Shown: piece by piece, positions 1-7,364 of the stretch
How the letters are laid out: each line of letters starts with the position of its first letter
Position numbering within the stretch: position 1 is the first letter of the stretch
NCBI GenBank assembly: GCA_030625815.1
Contig: DAOUQF010000001.1
Span: 186,001 to 250,000, forward strand
DNA length: 64,000 bases
Direction: 5' to 3'
From: Eubacteriales bacterium
Lineage (GTDB): Bacteria > Bacillota > Clostridia > Tissierellales > GPF-1
Notes under the pieces: model-generated
The model's database searches: none
What the model saw: only the letters and a program-made list of their open reading frames with translations
Told to the model about the DNA's origin: nothing
Position numbers and translations under genes: made by a program

Positions 1-1
1 A

Positions 2-1123
2 CTTCGTCGAGAGTTTCATCGCCATCCTGAACCCAGCTGGGGGGAAGAATGGACGGCTTCTCGCGTAGAAGCAGAATTAACTGCCATGGGCATTGAACAC
101 AAAAGAATTGCAAAAACGGGTGTGGTTGGCATGATTCGCGGAGGGAAACCGGGTAAAACCGTTGCCTTGCGGGCTGATATGGATGCACTGGAGATTTTTG
201 AATTAAATGAATTGGATTTTCGATCGGAAATTGATGGAATGATGCATGGCTGCGGTCATGACGGGCATACGGCCATGCTTTTGGGTGCCGCTAAAATTTT
301 GATGAGCAAGCGAGATGAACTGCGCGGAACGGTCAAGCTATTGTTTCAACCTGCCGAGGAGTATGTGCAGGGCGCAAAAGTGATGATCAAGGATGGATGT
401 TTAGATGGAGTTGATGGGATACTAGGAATCCATCTATGGGCGGATCTTCCGACAGGAGTTGTTTCTGTGGAAGCAGGTCCGCGGATGGCTTCGAGTGATA
501 ATTTTGTGATCAATGTGAAAGGAAAGGGCGGCCATGGCGCCAATCCGCATCAAACGATCGACGCAGTTGTTGTAGGCGCTGCGATTGTTCGAGATCTTCA
601 AACGATTGCCAGCCGGAAAAGCTCGCCGCTTGATCCTGTTGTTGTTACCATTGGTCGTTTTGCCAGCGGGTCGCGGTTTAATGTCATTGCGCAGGAAGCA
701 AAGTTGGAAGGGACAGCACGGTGTTTTACCCCACAGTTGAGGGATGATTTGGAAGAACATATCGGCCGGATTGCATCAGAGGTTGCCAAGGCGTATCGCG
801 CGACCATTGAAATGGATTATTCCCGCGGTGTTGCGGCTCTGATCAATCATGAATCCTGTTCGGAAATCGCAGCGGGGTCTGTTGCGAAGATACTGTCGCC
901 AGAGGCCGTGCAACCGATGATCAAGACGACGGGCAGCGAAGATATGGCTGAATATCTTTGCCGCGTACCCGGATTGATAGCTTTTGTTGGAACCGCTGAT
1001 CCGAAGAAGGAAGAGGTTTTCCCGCATCATAATCCGAAGTTTGATATTGACGAAGATTCATTGGTGCATGGGACGGCGTTGTATGTGCAATTCGCTATTG
1101 ATTTTTTGAATAATAAGGAATAA
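2..1123 (+). CDS. M20-family amidohydrolase (N-acyl amino acid / peptide hydrolase), 5' truncated by window edge
   Basis: A zinc-type amidohydrolase of peptidase family M20D, which cleaves N-acyl amino acids or short amides in the cytosol. The reading frame is open from base 2. It encodes the family's N-terminal pattern (LRREFHRHPEPSWGEEWTA) before the internal ATG at 86, so the true start lies outside the window and 86 is not the start. Metal-site motifs are visible: RADMDAL, HGCGHDGH and QPAEE, followed by HLWADLPTG. The C-terminus (PHHNPKFDIDEDSL...ALYVQFAIDFL) is intact. The exact substrate cannot be told. A long hairpin terminator follows directly. Confidence 0.9.
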   Translation, partial: LRREFHRHPEPSWGEEWTASRVEAELTAMGIEHKRIAKTGVVGMIRGGKPGKTVALRADMDALEIFELNELDFRSEIDGMMHGCGHDGHTAMLLGAAKILMSKRDELRGTVKLLFQPAEEYVQGAKVMIKDGCLDGVDGILGIHLWADLPTGVVSVEAGPRMASSDNFVINVKGKGGHGANPHQTIDAVVVGAAIVRDLQTIASRKSSPLDPVVVTIGRFASGSRFNVIAQEAKLEGTARCFTPQLRDDLEEHIGRIASEVAKAYRATIEMDYSRGVAALINHESCSEIAAGSVAKILSPEAVQPMIKTTGSEDMAEYLCRVPGLIAFVGTADPKKEEVFPHHNPKFDIDEDSLVHGTALYVQFAIDFLNNKE

Positions 1124-1158
1124 ACAAAAAAGGAATGCGGGAGCATTCCTTTTTTGTT
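1123..1158. terminator. Bidirectional rho-independent terminator
   Basis: A perfect inverted repeat has 16-base arms at 1123-1138 and 1143-1158 around a GGGA loop. The arms begin with A-runs and end with T-runs, so the hairpin can terminate both the amidohydrolase on the plus strand and the convergent membrane protein gene on the minus strand. Confidence 0.9.
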
Positions 1159-1167
1159 TCCGGTTTT

Positions 1168-1737
1168 TTATTTCCAGCGTGCCGCTTCACGGCCTCGCAC
1201 GGTGCGAATTATCCAGACTACAATGCCGGAGACGATAAGGAGGAAAGCCATGGCGATAGCAGACCATTTGATTAGACTGCCGATCGGAAGCCATTTCTCC
1301 GCAAATGCCAAGCGGGTGGGATAAAAGAGCATCACCATGGAAGCCAAGGCGTTTTCCAGATAGTCGGCAATCAATCCGAGGATGGGAAGCCAACGAATGC
1401 TGTTTGTCAAAACTTCATTATTTGATTTGCGATAGATCAGGCTGAGACTTGAATATAAGAACCAGGCATAAATAAGCGGCCAGATGAAATCAAAGGTAAT
1501 GCGTTGACGAACATAAAAAGTTCGGCCGTCTTCACCGATGGCTTCAGCTGTTTGATAGATCTCCTCGCCTGAATAAAAAAGACTGGTATCAGGAAGCGTG
1601 GCATCTCCAAACACAGTAGACGCTTTTTGAGAAGAACTCGGAAGAACTAAAACTAGAAAGAATAAAAAAAGAATAGTTGACATTAGGAAACGACGCAATA
1701 TGAGGGCTTGTTCGGTGGATTTATTGTGGTTTGACAT
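1168..1737 (-). CDS. Small four-helix membrane protein of unknown function
   Basis: A 189-residue integral membrane protein whose family I do not recognise. The start at 1737 is chosen because AAAGGAG lies 7 bases upstream. An upstream in-frame ATG at 1839 has no such site and would add an odd 34-residue tail. Hydrophobic segments lie near residues 18-36 (after RRFLMST), 86-105 (FIWPLIYAWFLYSSLSL), 115-140 (LPILGLIADYLENALASMVM) and 155-178 (IKWSAIAMAFLLIVSGIVVW). A soluble loop sits between helices 1 and 2, probably outside the cell. It ends in a basic tail. No neighbour suggests a function. Confidence 0.7.
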   Translation of the reverse strand: MSNHNKSTEQALILRRFLMSTILFLFFLVLVLPSSSQKASTVFGDATLPDTSLFYSGEEIYQTAEAIGEDGRTFYVRQRITFDFIWPLIYAWFLYSSLSLIYRKSNNEVLTNSIRWLPILGLIADYLENALASMVMLFYPTRLAFAEKWLPIGSLIKWSAIAMAFLLIVSGIVVWIIRTVRGREAARWK

Positions 1738-2062
1738 AAGCGGCTCCTTTCTTGGTAAAAAAATACCCGTTTTCTGAGGAGTGGAAACATGTGGGATTTG
1801 ATTTGACGCCCAGCTAGTAAGAAGGCAAGCTGTAAGCAAGGGCGATTCCGGAAGACAAAACCATAAAACTTTATAAATAATCCGTCTGTAATGGGATATG
1901 TATTGGAGTTCATAGAGAGAACCAAGACTATTTGCACATTGGATGTATAGGCGTATTTGATAGGTGGAATGATAGGAGCAGTATGAAAGTCTGCTTCCTT
2001 ATCCGAATGTCTGCTACTCGATACAGCCAGATGTTATCTCGTGTAAATCGAAGGGAAACGGG

Positions 2063-2070
2063 TATATTAT
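2063..2070 (+). promoter_or_regulatory. Possible -10 region of the hsp20 promoter
   Basis: An AT-rich stretch (TATATTAT) lies just upstream of the CIRCE element. No good -35 hexamer is found 16-18 bases upstream, so the promoter call is weak. Its placement would put the CIRCE element at the transcription start, as in other HrcA targets. Confidence 0.35.
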
Positions 2071-2078
2071 ATATGAAA

Positions 2079-2105
2079 CTAGCACTCTGTTGAGTATAGT
2101 GCTAA
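2079..2105 (+). promoter_or_regulatory. CIRCE element (HrcA operator)
   Basis: The consensus is TTAGCACTC-N9-GAGTGCTAA. Here the left arm is CTAGCACTC (2079-2087), the spacer is exactly 9 bases, and the right arm is TAGTGCTAA (2097-2105). Sixteen of 18 arm bases match. It lies between the putative promoter and the hsp20 ribosome binding site, which is where the heat-shock repressor HrcA acts. HrcA is not encoded in this window. Confidence 0.85.
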
Positions 2106-2122
2106 AGAAAGGAGGAGGAGAA

Positions 2123-2572
2123 ATGTTGGATTTAACCCCAATGAATCGAAGGCGTTTGAAAAGGCACAATATGGATGACTTTTGGGATATGACGCGGATG
2201 ATGGAGCAATTTTTTGAAGACCCGTTTGAGCGGGTCTCGCAGCGATTGCAGAACACCTTCCGAATTGACATTCAAGATTTAGAGCATGCATACCGCGTGG
2301 AGGCAGAATTGCCAGGCATACAAAAAGAGGAAGTGAAATTGGATTATCGCGACGGGATTCTATCAATTTGTGTCACTCACACCCAAGATCAAGAAGAAAA
2401 GGAAGAACAATATATTCGTCGGGAGCGCCGAATATCGTCCATGAGTCGAACAATCCATTTGCCAGATGTACGGGTTGGAGAAATTGATGCGCATTTGAAT
2501 AATGGGCTGTTGGTGATTGACTTGCCAAAGACGGATAAAGCGGAAAAACGTGTAGAAATTGAAGTGAAATAA
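2123..2572 (+). CDS. Small heat-shock protein, Hsp20/alpha-crystallin family
   Basis: A 149-residue ATP-independent holdase chaperone that binds unfolding proteins during stress. The start at 2123 follows AAAGGAGGAGG at ideal spacing. The upstream TTG at 2090 lies inside the CIRCE element and is rejected. The alpha-crystallin domain spans about residues 36-135: VEAELPGIQKEEV near its beginning and the signature LNNGLLVIDLPK near its end. The N-terminus is basic and then acidic-aromatic (DFWDMTRMMEQFFED), as in bacterial Hsp20 proteins. The C-terminal tail KRVEIEVK is the family's short extension. It is monocistronic, with a terminator directly after it. Confidence 0.92.
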   Translation: MLDLTPMNRRRLKRHNMDDFWDMTRMMEQFFEDPFERVSQRLQNTFRIDIQDLEHAYRVEAELPGIQKEEVKLDYRDGILSICVTHTQDQEEKEEQYIRRERRISSMSRTIHLPDVRVGEIDAHLNNGLLVIDLPKTDKAEKRVEIEVK

Positions 2573-2584
2573 GTGGATCCAAGC

Positions 2585-2611
2585 AAACCCCGGCAGAAAT
2601 TCCGGGGTTTT
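2585..2611 (+). terminator. Rho-independent terminator of hsp20
   Basis: Arms AAACCCCGG (2585-2593) and CCGGGGTTT (2602-2610) enclose an 8-base loop. The T-run is short (TTTT within the arm and after it). Confidence 0.75.
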
Positions 2612-2683
2612 GTGCTGCGAGAAGAGTACGCAGTTACAATAGTGAAAAAATCGCCAAAGATATTTACCTGAAGGAGTTATTCC

Positions 2684-3016
2684 ATGCTGTATTTCCTATA
2701 TGAAGCATATAAAAACATTATTTGTGCGTGAGGATTTTTTGAATCTAGTGAAAATGGATAAACTTGCTGGGATATTTGCCGGTTTTCTTCCTATCAAATC
2801 CGTATTGGGGGATGACGGAAAAGGTGAAATCGTCTTATATAAAAAGAGCCGGGGATCCAAGAAGGCGTTTAAGAGTTTAATAGAGGCAATGGAGTATTGC
2901 GGCAAAGAGCTGAAGCTGTGTTCACCTTTGCAAATATCAAGATTTTTGAAACGAATGGTCTCAGTATGGTTTATGCGGGAGAGGGGGCATCGTTATCGCA
3001 TTTTAAAATGGAATAA
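2684..3016 (+). pseudogene. DegV-family (fatty-acid binding) gene relic, frameshifted
   Basis: The frame starting at 2700 carries a stretch typical of the middle of DegV proteins: MDKLAGIFAGFLPIKSVLG followed by GEIVLYKKSRGSKKAF. From about 2912 that frame turns into unlikely sequence. The next frame then continues with FANIKIFETNGLSMVYAGE and GASLSHFKME and stops at 3014-3016, directly before a strong terminator, as a natural C-terminus would. A good ribosome binding site (AAGGAG) precedes an ATG at 2684 whose frame closes after 15 codons. The N-terminal half of DegV is absent. I read this as a truncated, frameshifted remnant; the family assignment is by remembered motif only. Confidence 0.55.
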
Positions 3017-3020
3017 AGGT

Positions 3021-3051
3021 GTCGAAATCATTGATGATTTCGACTTTTTTT
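3021..3051 (+). terminator. Strong rho-independent terminator
   Basis: Perfect 10-base arms GTCGAAATCA (3021-3030) and TGATTTCGAC (3035-3044) around a TTGA loop are followed by seven T. It insulates the pfl operon from upstream transcription. Confidence 0.92.
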
Positions 3052-3109
3052 GTTTGCTGGGAAAATAAAAAATTGTAAGTCGGAAAACAAATTGGGTTTT
3101 TCCTAAAAC

Positions 3110-3123
3110 GTGAGTGAAATCAC
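3110..3123 (+). promoter_or_regulatory. Crp/Fnr-type operator upstream of pflB
   Basis: A palindrome GTGA-N6-TCAC (GTGA 3110-3113, TCAC 3120-3123) has its centre at 3116.5. With the -10 hexamer at 3146-3151, the start site should be near 3156-3158. That places the centre about 40-42 bases upstream, the class II activator position. The operon encodes its own Crp/Fnr-type protein, the obvious candidate to bind here. Confidence 0.65.
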
Positions 3124-3145
3124 TTTTTTTCCTGCAATTATGTCA

Positions 3146-3151
3146 TATAAT
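3146..3151 (+). promoter_or_regulatory. pflB: pflB promoter -10 (TATAAT)
   Basis: A consensus -10 hexamer has no recognisable -35 hexamer 17 bases upstream; that place is a T-run next to the Crp/Fnr-type palindrome. This is the usual look of an activator-dependent promoter. Confidence 0.6.
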
Positions 3152-3192
3152 AGCCATATCGCAAGATTCTTTGGTTTGAAAGGGGATAAACG

Positions 3193-5439
3193 ATGAAAAA
3201 ACAGGAAAATTTTAACACGGGAACGTGGCAAGAAGCCATAGATGTACGAGATTTTATTCAAAACAATTACATGCCTTATCTGGGAGACGAGGCGTTTTTG
3301 ACAGGAAAGAGTCAAAAAACGGCAATTCTTTGGGAAAAAGCGGAAAATTTGATTTCAGAGGAAATTGAAAAAGGAATTATTGGCGTAGATACGGAAACAT
3401 TTTCCGGGATCAATCATTTTAAGCCCGGCTATTTGGATAAAGAAAATGAGGTCGTTGTAGGTTACCAGACAGACTCGCCATTGAAACGTGTTATGAATCC
3501 TTATGGCGGATTTCGCATGGTGGAAGCATCTTTGAACGCCTATGGGTTTGAGATGGATGAAGAATTAAAGGCGGATTTTCAAGAATTTAGAAAAACGCAT
3601 AATGACGGCGTTTTTGACGCCTATACGCCGGATATGAGAAAAGCGCGCTCGATTGGATTAATGACAGGGCTTCCTGATGCCTATGGACGCGGTCGAATTA
3701 TCGGGGATTATCGACGAATCGCTTTATATGGAATTGACCGTTTGATCGAAGAACGCAAAAATGATTTTGCCAATCTGGCGAATCGGGCTGCAGTAGAAGA
3801 GATGATTCAGTTGCGAGAGGAAATCAATGAGCAATTGCGCGCCTTGGTTGCTATGAAAGAGATGGCTTTAAGCTATGGCATTGATATTTCTCAACCCGCA
3901 AAGACTGCTTCAGAGGCGGTGCAATTCTTGTATTTTGGTTATCTGGCGGCAATCAAGGAAAACAACGGGGCGGCTATGTCTCTTGGCAGAAATACAGCCT
4001 TCTTGGATGTATACATCGAACGAGATTTAGTGGCGGGTGTGATTACGGAAGAAGAAGCGCAAGAAATGATCGATCAATTTGTGATCAAGTTAAGAATGGC
4101 GCGTCATTTGCGCACACCAGACTACAACGCCTTGTTCGCCGGCGACCCGACTTGGGTGACAGAGGTGATCGGAGGCATGGGTACGGATGGACGTCCAATG
4201 GTGACGAAAACTTCTTACCGTTTCTTGCATACCTTAACGAACCTTGGATCAGCACCGGAACCGAATATGACGATTTTGTGGTCGGACAAATTGCCGAAGG
4301 CTTTCAAGCGCTATTGCGCGAAGATGTCTATAGAAACGGGTGCTATTCAATATGAAAACGATGATTTGATGCGTCCGATTTATGGGGATGACTATGGAAT
4401 CGCATGCTGCGTATCTGCTATGCAGCTCGGTAAACAAATGCAGTTCTTTGGTGCGCGAGCCAACCTGGGCAAGGCCTTGTTGATGGCGATCAATGAAGGA
4501 TATGAAGAAGTGAAAACGGACAAAGCAGGCAATCTAATTCAAATGATCGATGGAATCGAAAAAATTGAAGAGGGCGCTTTGGTCTATGACGAAGTGATGA
4601 AACGATTCAATCAAGTGATGGAGTATTTGGCTGAGTTGTATGTAAATACCATGAATACAATTCATTATATGCATGACAAATATGCCTATGAAGCGGGTCA
4701 AATGGCATTGCATGATGCCTTTGTTCATCGATTTATGGCATTTGGGGTTGCTGGGATCTCTTTGGTGGCCGACTCCTTAAGCGCCATCAAATATGCAAAG
4801 GTAACGCCGATTCGAAATGAAGCGGGGATTACGACGGATTTTGCAATTGAAGGCGAATTTCCGAAGTACGGAAATGATGATGACCGTGTGGATCAGTTGG
4901 CCGTTGATGTGCTTGAAAAGTTTGTTGCCGAGTTGAAAAAACATCCGACTTATCGAAAATCAGAGCATACGCTGTCTGTTTTAACCATTACATCGAATGT
5001 GGTTTACGGCAAGAAAACCGGAGCGACTCCGGATGGCCGTAAAAAAGGAGAGCCCTTTGCGCCGGGTGCCAATCCAATGCATGGACGCGATGAAAAAGGT
5101 GCGCTGGCTTCTTTGAACTCCGTTGCCAAGCTTCCGTATGAAGGGGTTTGCCAAGATGGAATTTCCAATACCTTCTCCATCGTGCCGGCGGCATTGGGCA
5201 AAGAGGATGAAGTACGATACGCAAACTTGACTTCGATCTTGGATGGATACTTTGAGCAAAAGGCATTCCATTTGAATGTGAACGTAATGGAGCGTGCATT
5301 GCTGATTGACGCGATGGAACATCCTGAAAAATATCCGACTTTGACGATTCGTGTTTCTGGTTATGCCGTTCACTTCAACCGCTTAACAAAAGAACAACAA
5401 TTGGAAGTCATTCAACGAACATTCCACGAGGCTGTTTAG
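3193..5439 (+). CDS. pflB: Pyruvate formate-lyase (formate C-acetyltransferase)
   Basis: The cytosolic glycyl-radical enzyme that converts pyruvate and CoA to acetyl-CoA and formate in anaerobic fermentation. At 748 residues it has the length of canonical PFL. The catalytic adjacent cysteines are in [10 protein letters not shown] (Cys405-Cys406). The radical glycine is Gly723 in RVSGYAVHF near the C-terminus. The N-terminal pattern [13 protein letters not shown] and the block [14 protein letters not shown] also fit PFL rather than a diol dehydratase or other glycyl-radical enzyme. The start follows GAAAGGGG. The activase gene follows after 8 bases. It is likely induced without oxygen through the operator at 3110-3123. 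Confidence 0.97.
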   Translation: MKKQENFNTGTWQEAIDVRDFIQNNYMPYLGDEAFLTGKSQKTAILWEKAENLISEEIEKGIIGVDTETFSGINHFKPGYLDKENEVVVGYQTDSPLKRVMNPYGGFRMVEASLNAYGFEMDEELKADFQEFRKTHNDGVFDAYTPDMRKARSIGLMTGLPDAYGRGRIIGDYRRIALYGIDRLIEERKNDFANLANRAAVEEMIQLREEINEQLRALVAMKEMALSYGIDISQPAKTASEAVQFLYFGYLAAIKENNGAAMSLGRNTAFLDVYIERDLVAGVITEEEAQEMIDQFVIKLRMARHLRTPDYNALFAGDPTWVTEVIGGMGTDGRPMVTKTSYRFLHTLTNLGSAPEPNMTILWSDKLPKAFKRYCAKMSIETGAIQYENDDLMRPIYGDDYGIACCVSAMQLGKQMQFFGARANLGKALLMAINEGYEEVKTDKAGNLIQMIDGIEKIEEGALVYDEVMKRFNQVMEYLAELYVNTMNTIHYMHDKYAYEAGQMALHDAFVHRFMAFGVAGISLVADSLSAIKYAKVTPIRNEAGITTDFAIEGEFPKYGNDDDRVDQLAVDVLEKFVAELKKHPTYRKSEHTLSVLTITSNVVYGKKTGATPDGRKKGEPFAPGANPMHGRDEKGALASLNSVAKLPYEGVCQDGISNTFSIVPAALGKEDEVRYANLTSILDGYFEQKAFHLNVNVMERALLIDAMEHPEKYPTLTIRVSGYAVHFNRLTKEQQLEVIQRTFHEAV

Positions 5440-5447
5440 GAGGAAAG

Positions 5448-6206
5448 ATGATGAAGGGAAGAGTACACTCAATCGAAACGATGGGATTGCTGGACGGACC
5501 AGGAATTCGAACTATATTCTTTTTGCAAGGGTGTCCTTTGCGCTGTAGCTACTGCCACAATCCCGATACTCAGCAACTGGCTGGAGGAACGGAAATGACA
5601 CCGGACGAGATTGTTCAGACAGCTAAGCGCTATCTTCCTTATTTTCGACGTTCAGGCGGCGGCGTTACTTTTTCGGGAGGCGAGCCCTTGCTGCAAGGGG
5701 CTTTTCTTCTTGAAACGTTAAAGCTCTTAAAGGCGGAAGGCATTCATACGGCTTTGGATACCAGCGGATTTGGTCAAGAAAAATATTTTGATGAAATTCT
5801 GGAATTGGTGGACGTTGTGCTTTTGGACATCAAACATTTTGAGCGAGAAGAACATCGGAAACTGACCGGTGTGAAAATGAAGGGGAGAAATCCTTTTTTG
5901 AATCGGCTGACGGAGTTTGACGGAAAGGTCTGGATCCGACATGTTATGGTTCCCGGAATGACAGATTCGAAAAAATCGATGGATCATTTGTATCAATCGA
6001 TTCAATTCTTGGTAAAGAGAATTGAAAAAATTGAAGTTCTCCCATATCATAAGATGGGTGTAGAGAAATATGAAGCATTGCAGATGGCTTATCCTTTGGA
6101 AAATGTGGAAGAAATGGATCACGATCAGGCTATGATTTATCAAGAGCTGCTTCGTGAGAAATTGCTTCGGGATCAGCGAAGAAAGGTTTTGACGCCTGCA
6201 GTGTAG
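5448..6206 (+). CDS. pflA: Pyruvate formate-lyase-activating enzyme (radical SAM)
   Basis: A 252-residue radical SAM enzyme that abstracts a hydrogen from the radical glycine of PflB. The CX3CX2C cluster motif is GCPLRCSYC (Cys29, Cys33, Cys36). It is followed by HNPDTQ and the SAM-binding stretch VTFSGGEPLLQ, and LDTSGFGQ and VLLDIKHF follow as in PflA. It lies 8 bases after pflB with AGGAGGAAAG before the ATG pair; the second ATG at 5451 is equally possible. Translation with pflB is probably coupled. Confidence 0.96.
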   Translation: MMKGRVHSIETMGLLDGPGIRTIFFLQGCPLRCSYCHNPDTQQLAGGTEMTPDEIVQTAKRYLPYFRRSGGGVTFSGGEPLLQGAFLLETLKLLKAEGIHTALDTSGFGQEKYFDEILELVDVVLLDIKHFEREEHRKLTGVKMKGRNPFLNRLTEFDGKVWIRHVMVPGMTDSKKSMDHLYQSIQFLVKRIEKIEVLPYHKMGVEKYEALQMAYPLENVEEMDHDQAMIYQELLREKLLRDQRRKVLTPAV

Positions 6207-6224
6207 AATTGGAGGGTGTAGCCA

Positions 6225-6953
6225 TTGAAAACCAGTTTTTGCGGCAAGAAAGAATGTACAATGTGTGGATTTGAGGAATGCATTCGTTCCATCCCGCTTT
6301 TGTCTAATCTCAATATTGAGCAAGCGCTAGAGATTGCTGAAGGGGTTTCTTCGCAGCGGGTAAAAAAAGGCGATTATTTGTTTCGCCAGGGACAGAAAGC
6401 GGATCGCTTGTATATTATTTGCACGGGAAAGGTGAAACTGGTAAAACCTCAAGTTGATGGAAAAGAACAAATTCTGTATATTCTGGCGGCGGGGGATTTC
6501 TTTGGTGCCTTCAATTTGTTGAAGGAAGATCAATTGCAGTACAATGCCATTGTCCTGGAAGATACCCAAGTCACAACCCTGGCGAAATCAGAGTTTGACA
6601 AAATTATTCTCTTGGATCCGACGATTACCCTCAAGGTCTTTGAGAAAGCCTATGAACGGATCATCAAAGTGGAAAGCCTTGTCGAACGATTGTCGACCAA
6701 TAGTTTGGACGCAAAGGTGGCAGGACTGTTGTTGAACCTTGTGGAAGGATTCGGAGCGAAGGTGCCGGAAGGAATTCTATTGAGCCTGACGATCAATCGG
6801 GAAGAGATGGGAAGTTATGCGGGGATCACTCGTGAAACCATTAGCCGGAAACTTAAGCTTTTTCAGGAGATGGGAATTATTTCGTTTATCGGCACAAAAA
6901 AAATCGTGATTCGAGATCTGCACGCATTGGAAGAAATGTTAATGAACGCCTAA
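6225..6953 (+). CDS. Crp/Fnr-family transcriptional regulator with four N-terminal cysteines
   Basis: A 242-residue regulator with a cyclic-nucleotide-type sensor domain (about residues 25-140, GDYLFRQGQKADRLYIICTGKVKL) and a C-terminal winged helix (about 165-225, INREEMGSYAGITRETISRK). The start is TTG at 6225 with GGAGGG upstream. The N-terminus holds Cys6, Cys11, Cys14 and Cys19 (FCGKKECTMCGFEEC), a spacing that could bind an oxygen-sensitive iron-sulfur cluster as in Fnr. This is an inference from spacing, not a proven ligand set. Being third in the pfl operon, it may control it through the palindrome at 3110-3123. Confidence 0.9.
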   Translation: MKTSFCGKKECTMCGFEECIRSIPLLSNLNIEQALEIAEGVSSQRVKKGDYLFRQGQKADRLYIICTGKVKLVKPQVDGKEQILYILAAGDFFGAFNLLKEDQLQYNAIVLEDTQVTTLAKSEFDKIILLDPTITLKVFEKAYERIIKVESLVERLSTNSLDAKVAGLLLNLVEGFGAKVPEGILLSLTINREEMGSYAGITRETISRKLKLFQEMGIISFIGTKKIVIRDLHALEEMLMNA

Positions 6954-6973
6954 TCAATTTAGGCGTTTTTTTG
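6945..6973 (+). terminator. Rho-independent terminator of the pfl operon
   Basis: Arms AACGCCTAA (6945-6953) and TTAGGCGTT (6959-6967) are followed by a T-run. The stop codon of the regulator gene is inside the left arm. Confidence 0.9.
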
Positions 6974-7024
6974 AGACTATTTTGTTAGGAATCAGGATTA
7001 TTTGTGGTATCTGATGAAGATGAA

Positions 7025-7053
7025 TTGACATCGAATGGAACCAAAGGTAATAT
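7025..7053 (+). promoter_or_regulatory. Promoter of the cobalamin operon
   Basis: The -35 TTGACA (7025-7030) and -10 TAATAT (7048-7053) are separated by exactly 17 bases. The predicted start is near 7060, which places the whole riboswitch in the transcript. Confidence 0.75.
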
Positions 7054-7059
7054 TAAGAA

Positions 7060-7336
7060 GAATTTCATAGAACAAAAGGTTCTTTCTAGGAAAGATGAAA
7101 AGGGAAAACGGTGCAAATCCGTTACAGCCCCCGTTACTGTAAGCAGTACGAAAACCTGGATGCCATTGGGGAAACCTGAGAAGGCTGGTGAGTAGGATGA
7201 TCTGTAAGTCAGGAGATCTGCCTTTTGTTATGTATCTCTTAACTTCGGCGGGAAGGGTGGGTCTATTGGTGTGTGTTTTCACACCAATTCCTAACAAGGA
7301 AACTTGTAAGCCGTATCGAGAGATACGGCTTTTTTA
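7060..7336 (+). ncRNA. Cobalamin (B12) riboswitch with terminator platform
   Basis: Conserved segments of the adenosylcobalamin aptamer occur in order: GGTGCAAATCCG near 7111, an ACAGCCCCC-type stretch with GTTACTGTAAGC near 7126-7145, GCCATTGGGGAAACCTGAGAAGGC near 7162-7186 (written here only as landmark), and AAGTCAGGAGATCTGCC ending about 7222. A separate hairpin with arms ATTGGTGTG and CACACCAAT (7265-7288) lies between aptamer and terminator. It could be the kissing-loop arm or part of the switch. The leader ends in the terminator at 7308-7335. High B12 is expected to lower transcription of the cbi operon behind it. Confidence 0.92.
7308..7335 (+). terminator. Riboswitch-controlled terminator
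   Basis: Arms AAGCCGTATC (7308-7317) and GATACGGCTT (7322-7331) around a GAGA loop are followed by TTTT. It sits between the aptamer and the cbiA start and is the likely output of the riboswitch. Confidence 0.88.
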
Positions 7337-7364
7337 TTTGAAAATTCGGAAAACGGAGGGTGGC

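Noticed and set aside
1983-2093. A short plus-strand ORF starting MKVCFLIRM upstream of hsp20
   Set aside because: No ribosome binding site, it runs through the promoter and ends inside the CIRCE element; nothing else was found in 1738-2062.
7265-7288. TGTG...CACA palindrome as another Crp-type operator
   Set aside because: It lies downstream of the riboswitch inside the transcript, and its spacing (no GTGA-N6-TCAC) differs from the site before pflB; an RNA hairpin is the better reading.
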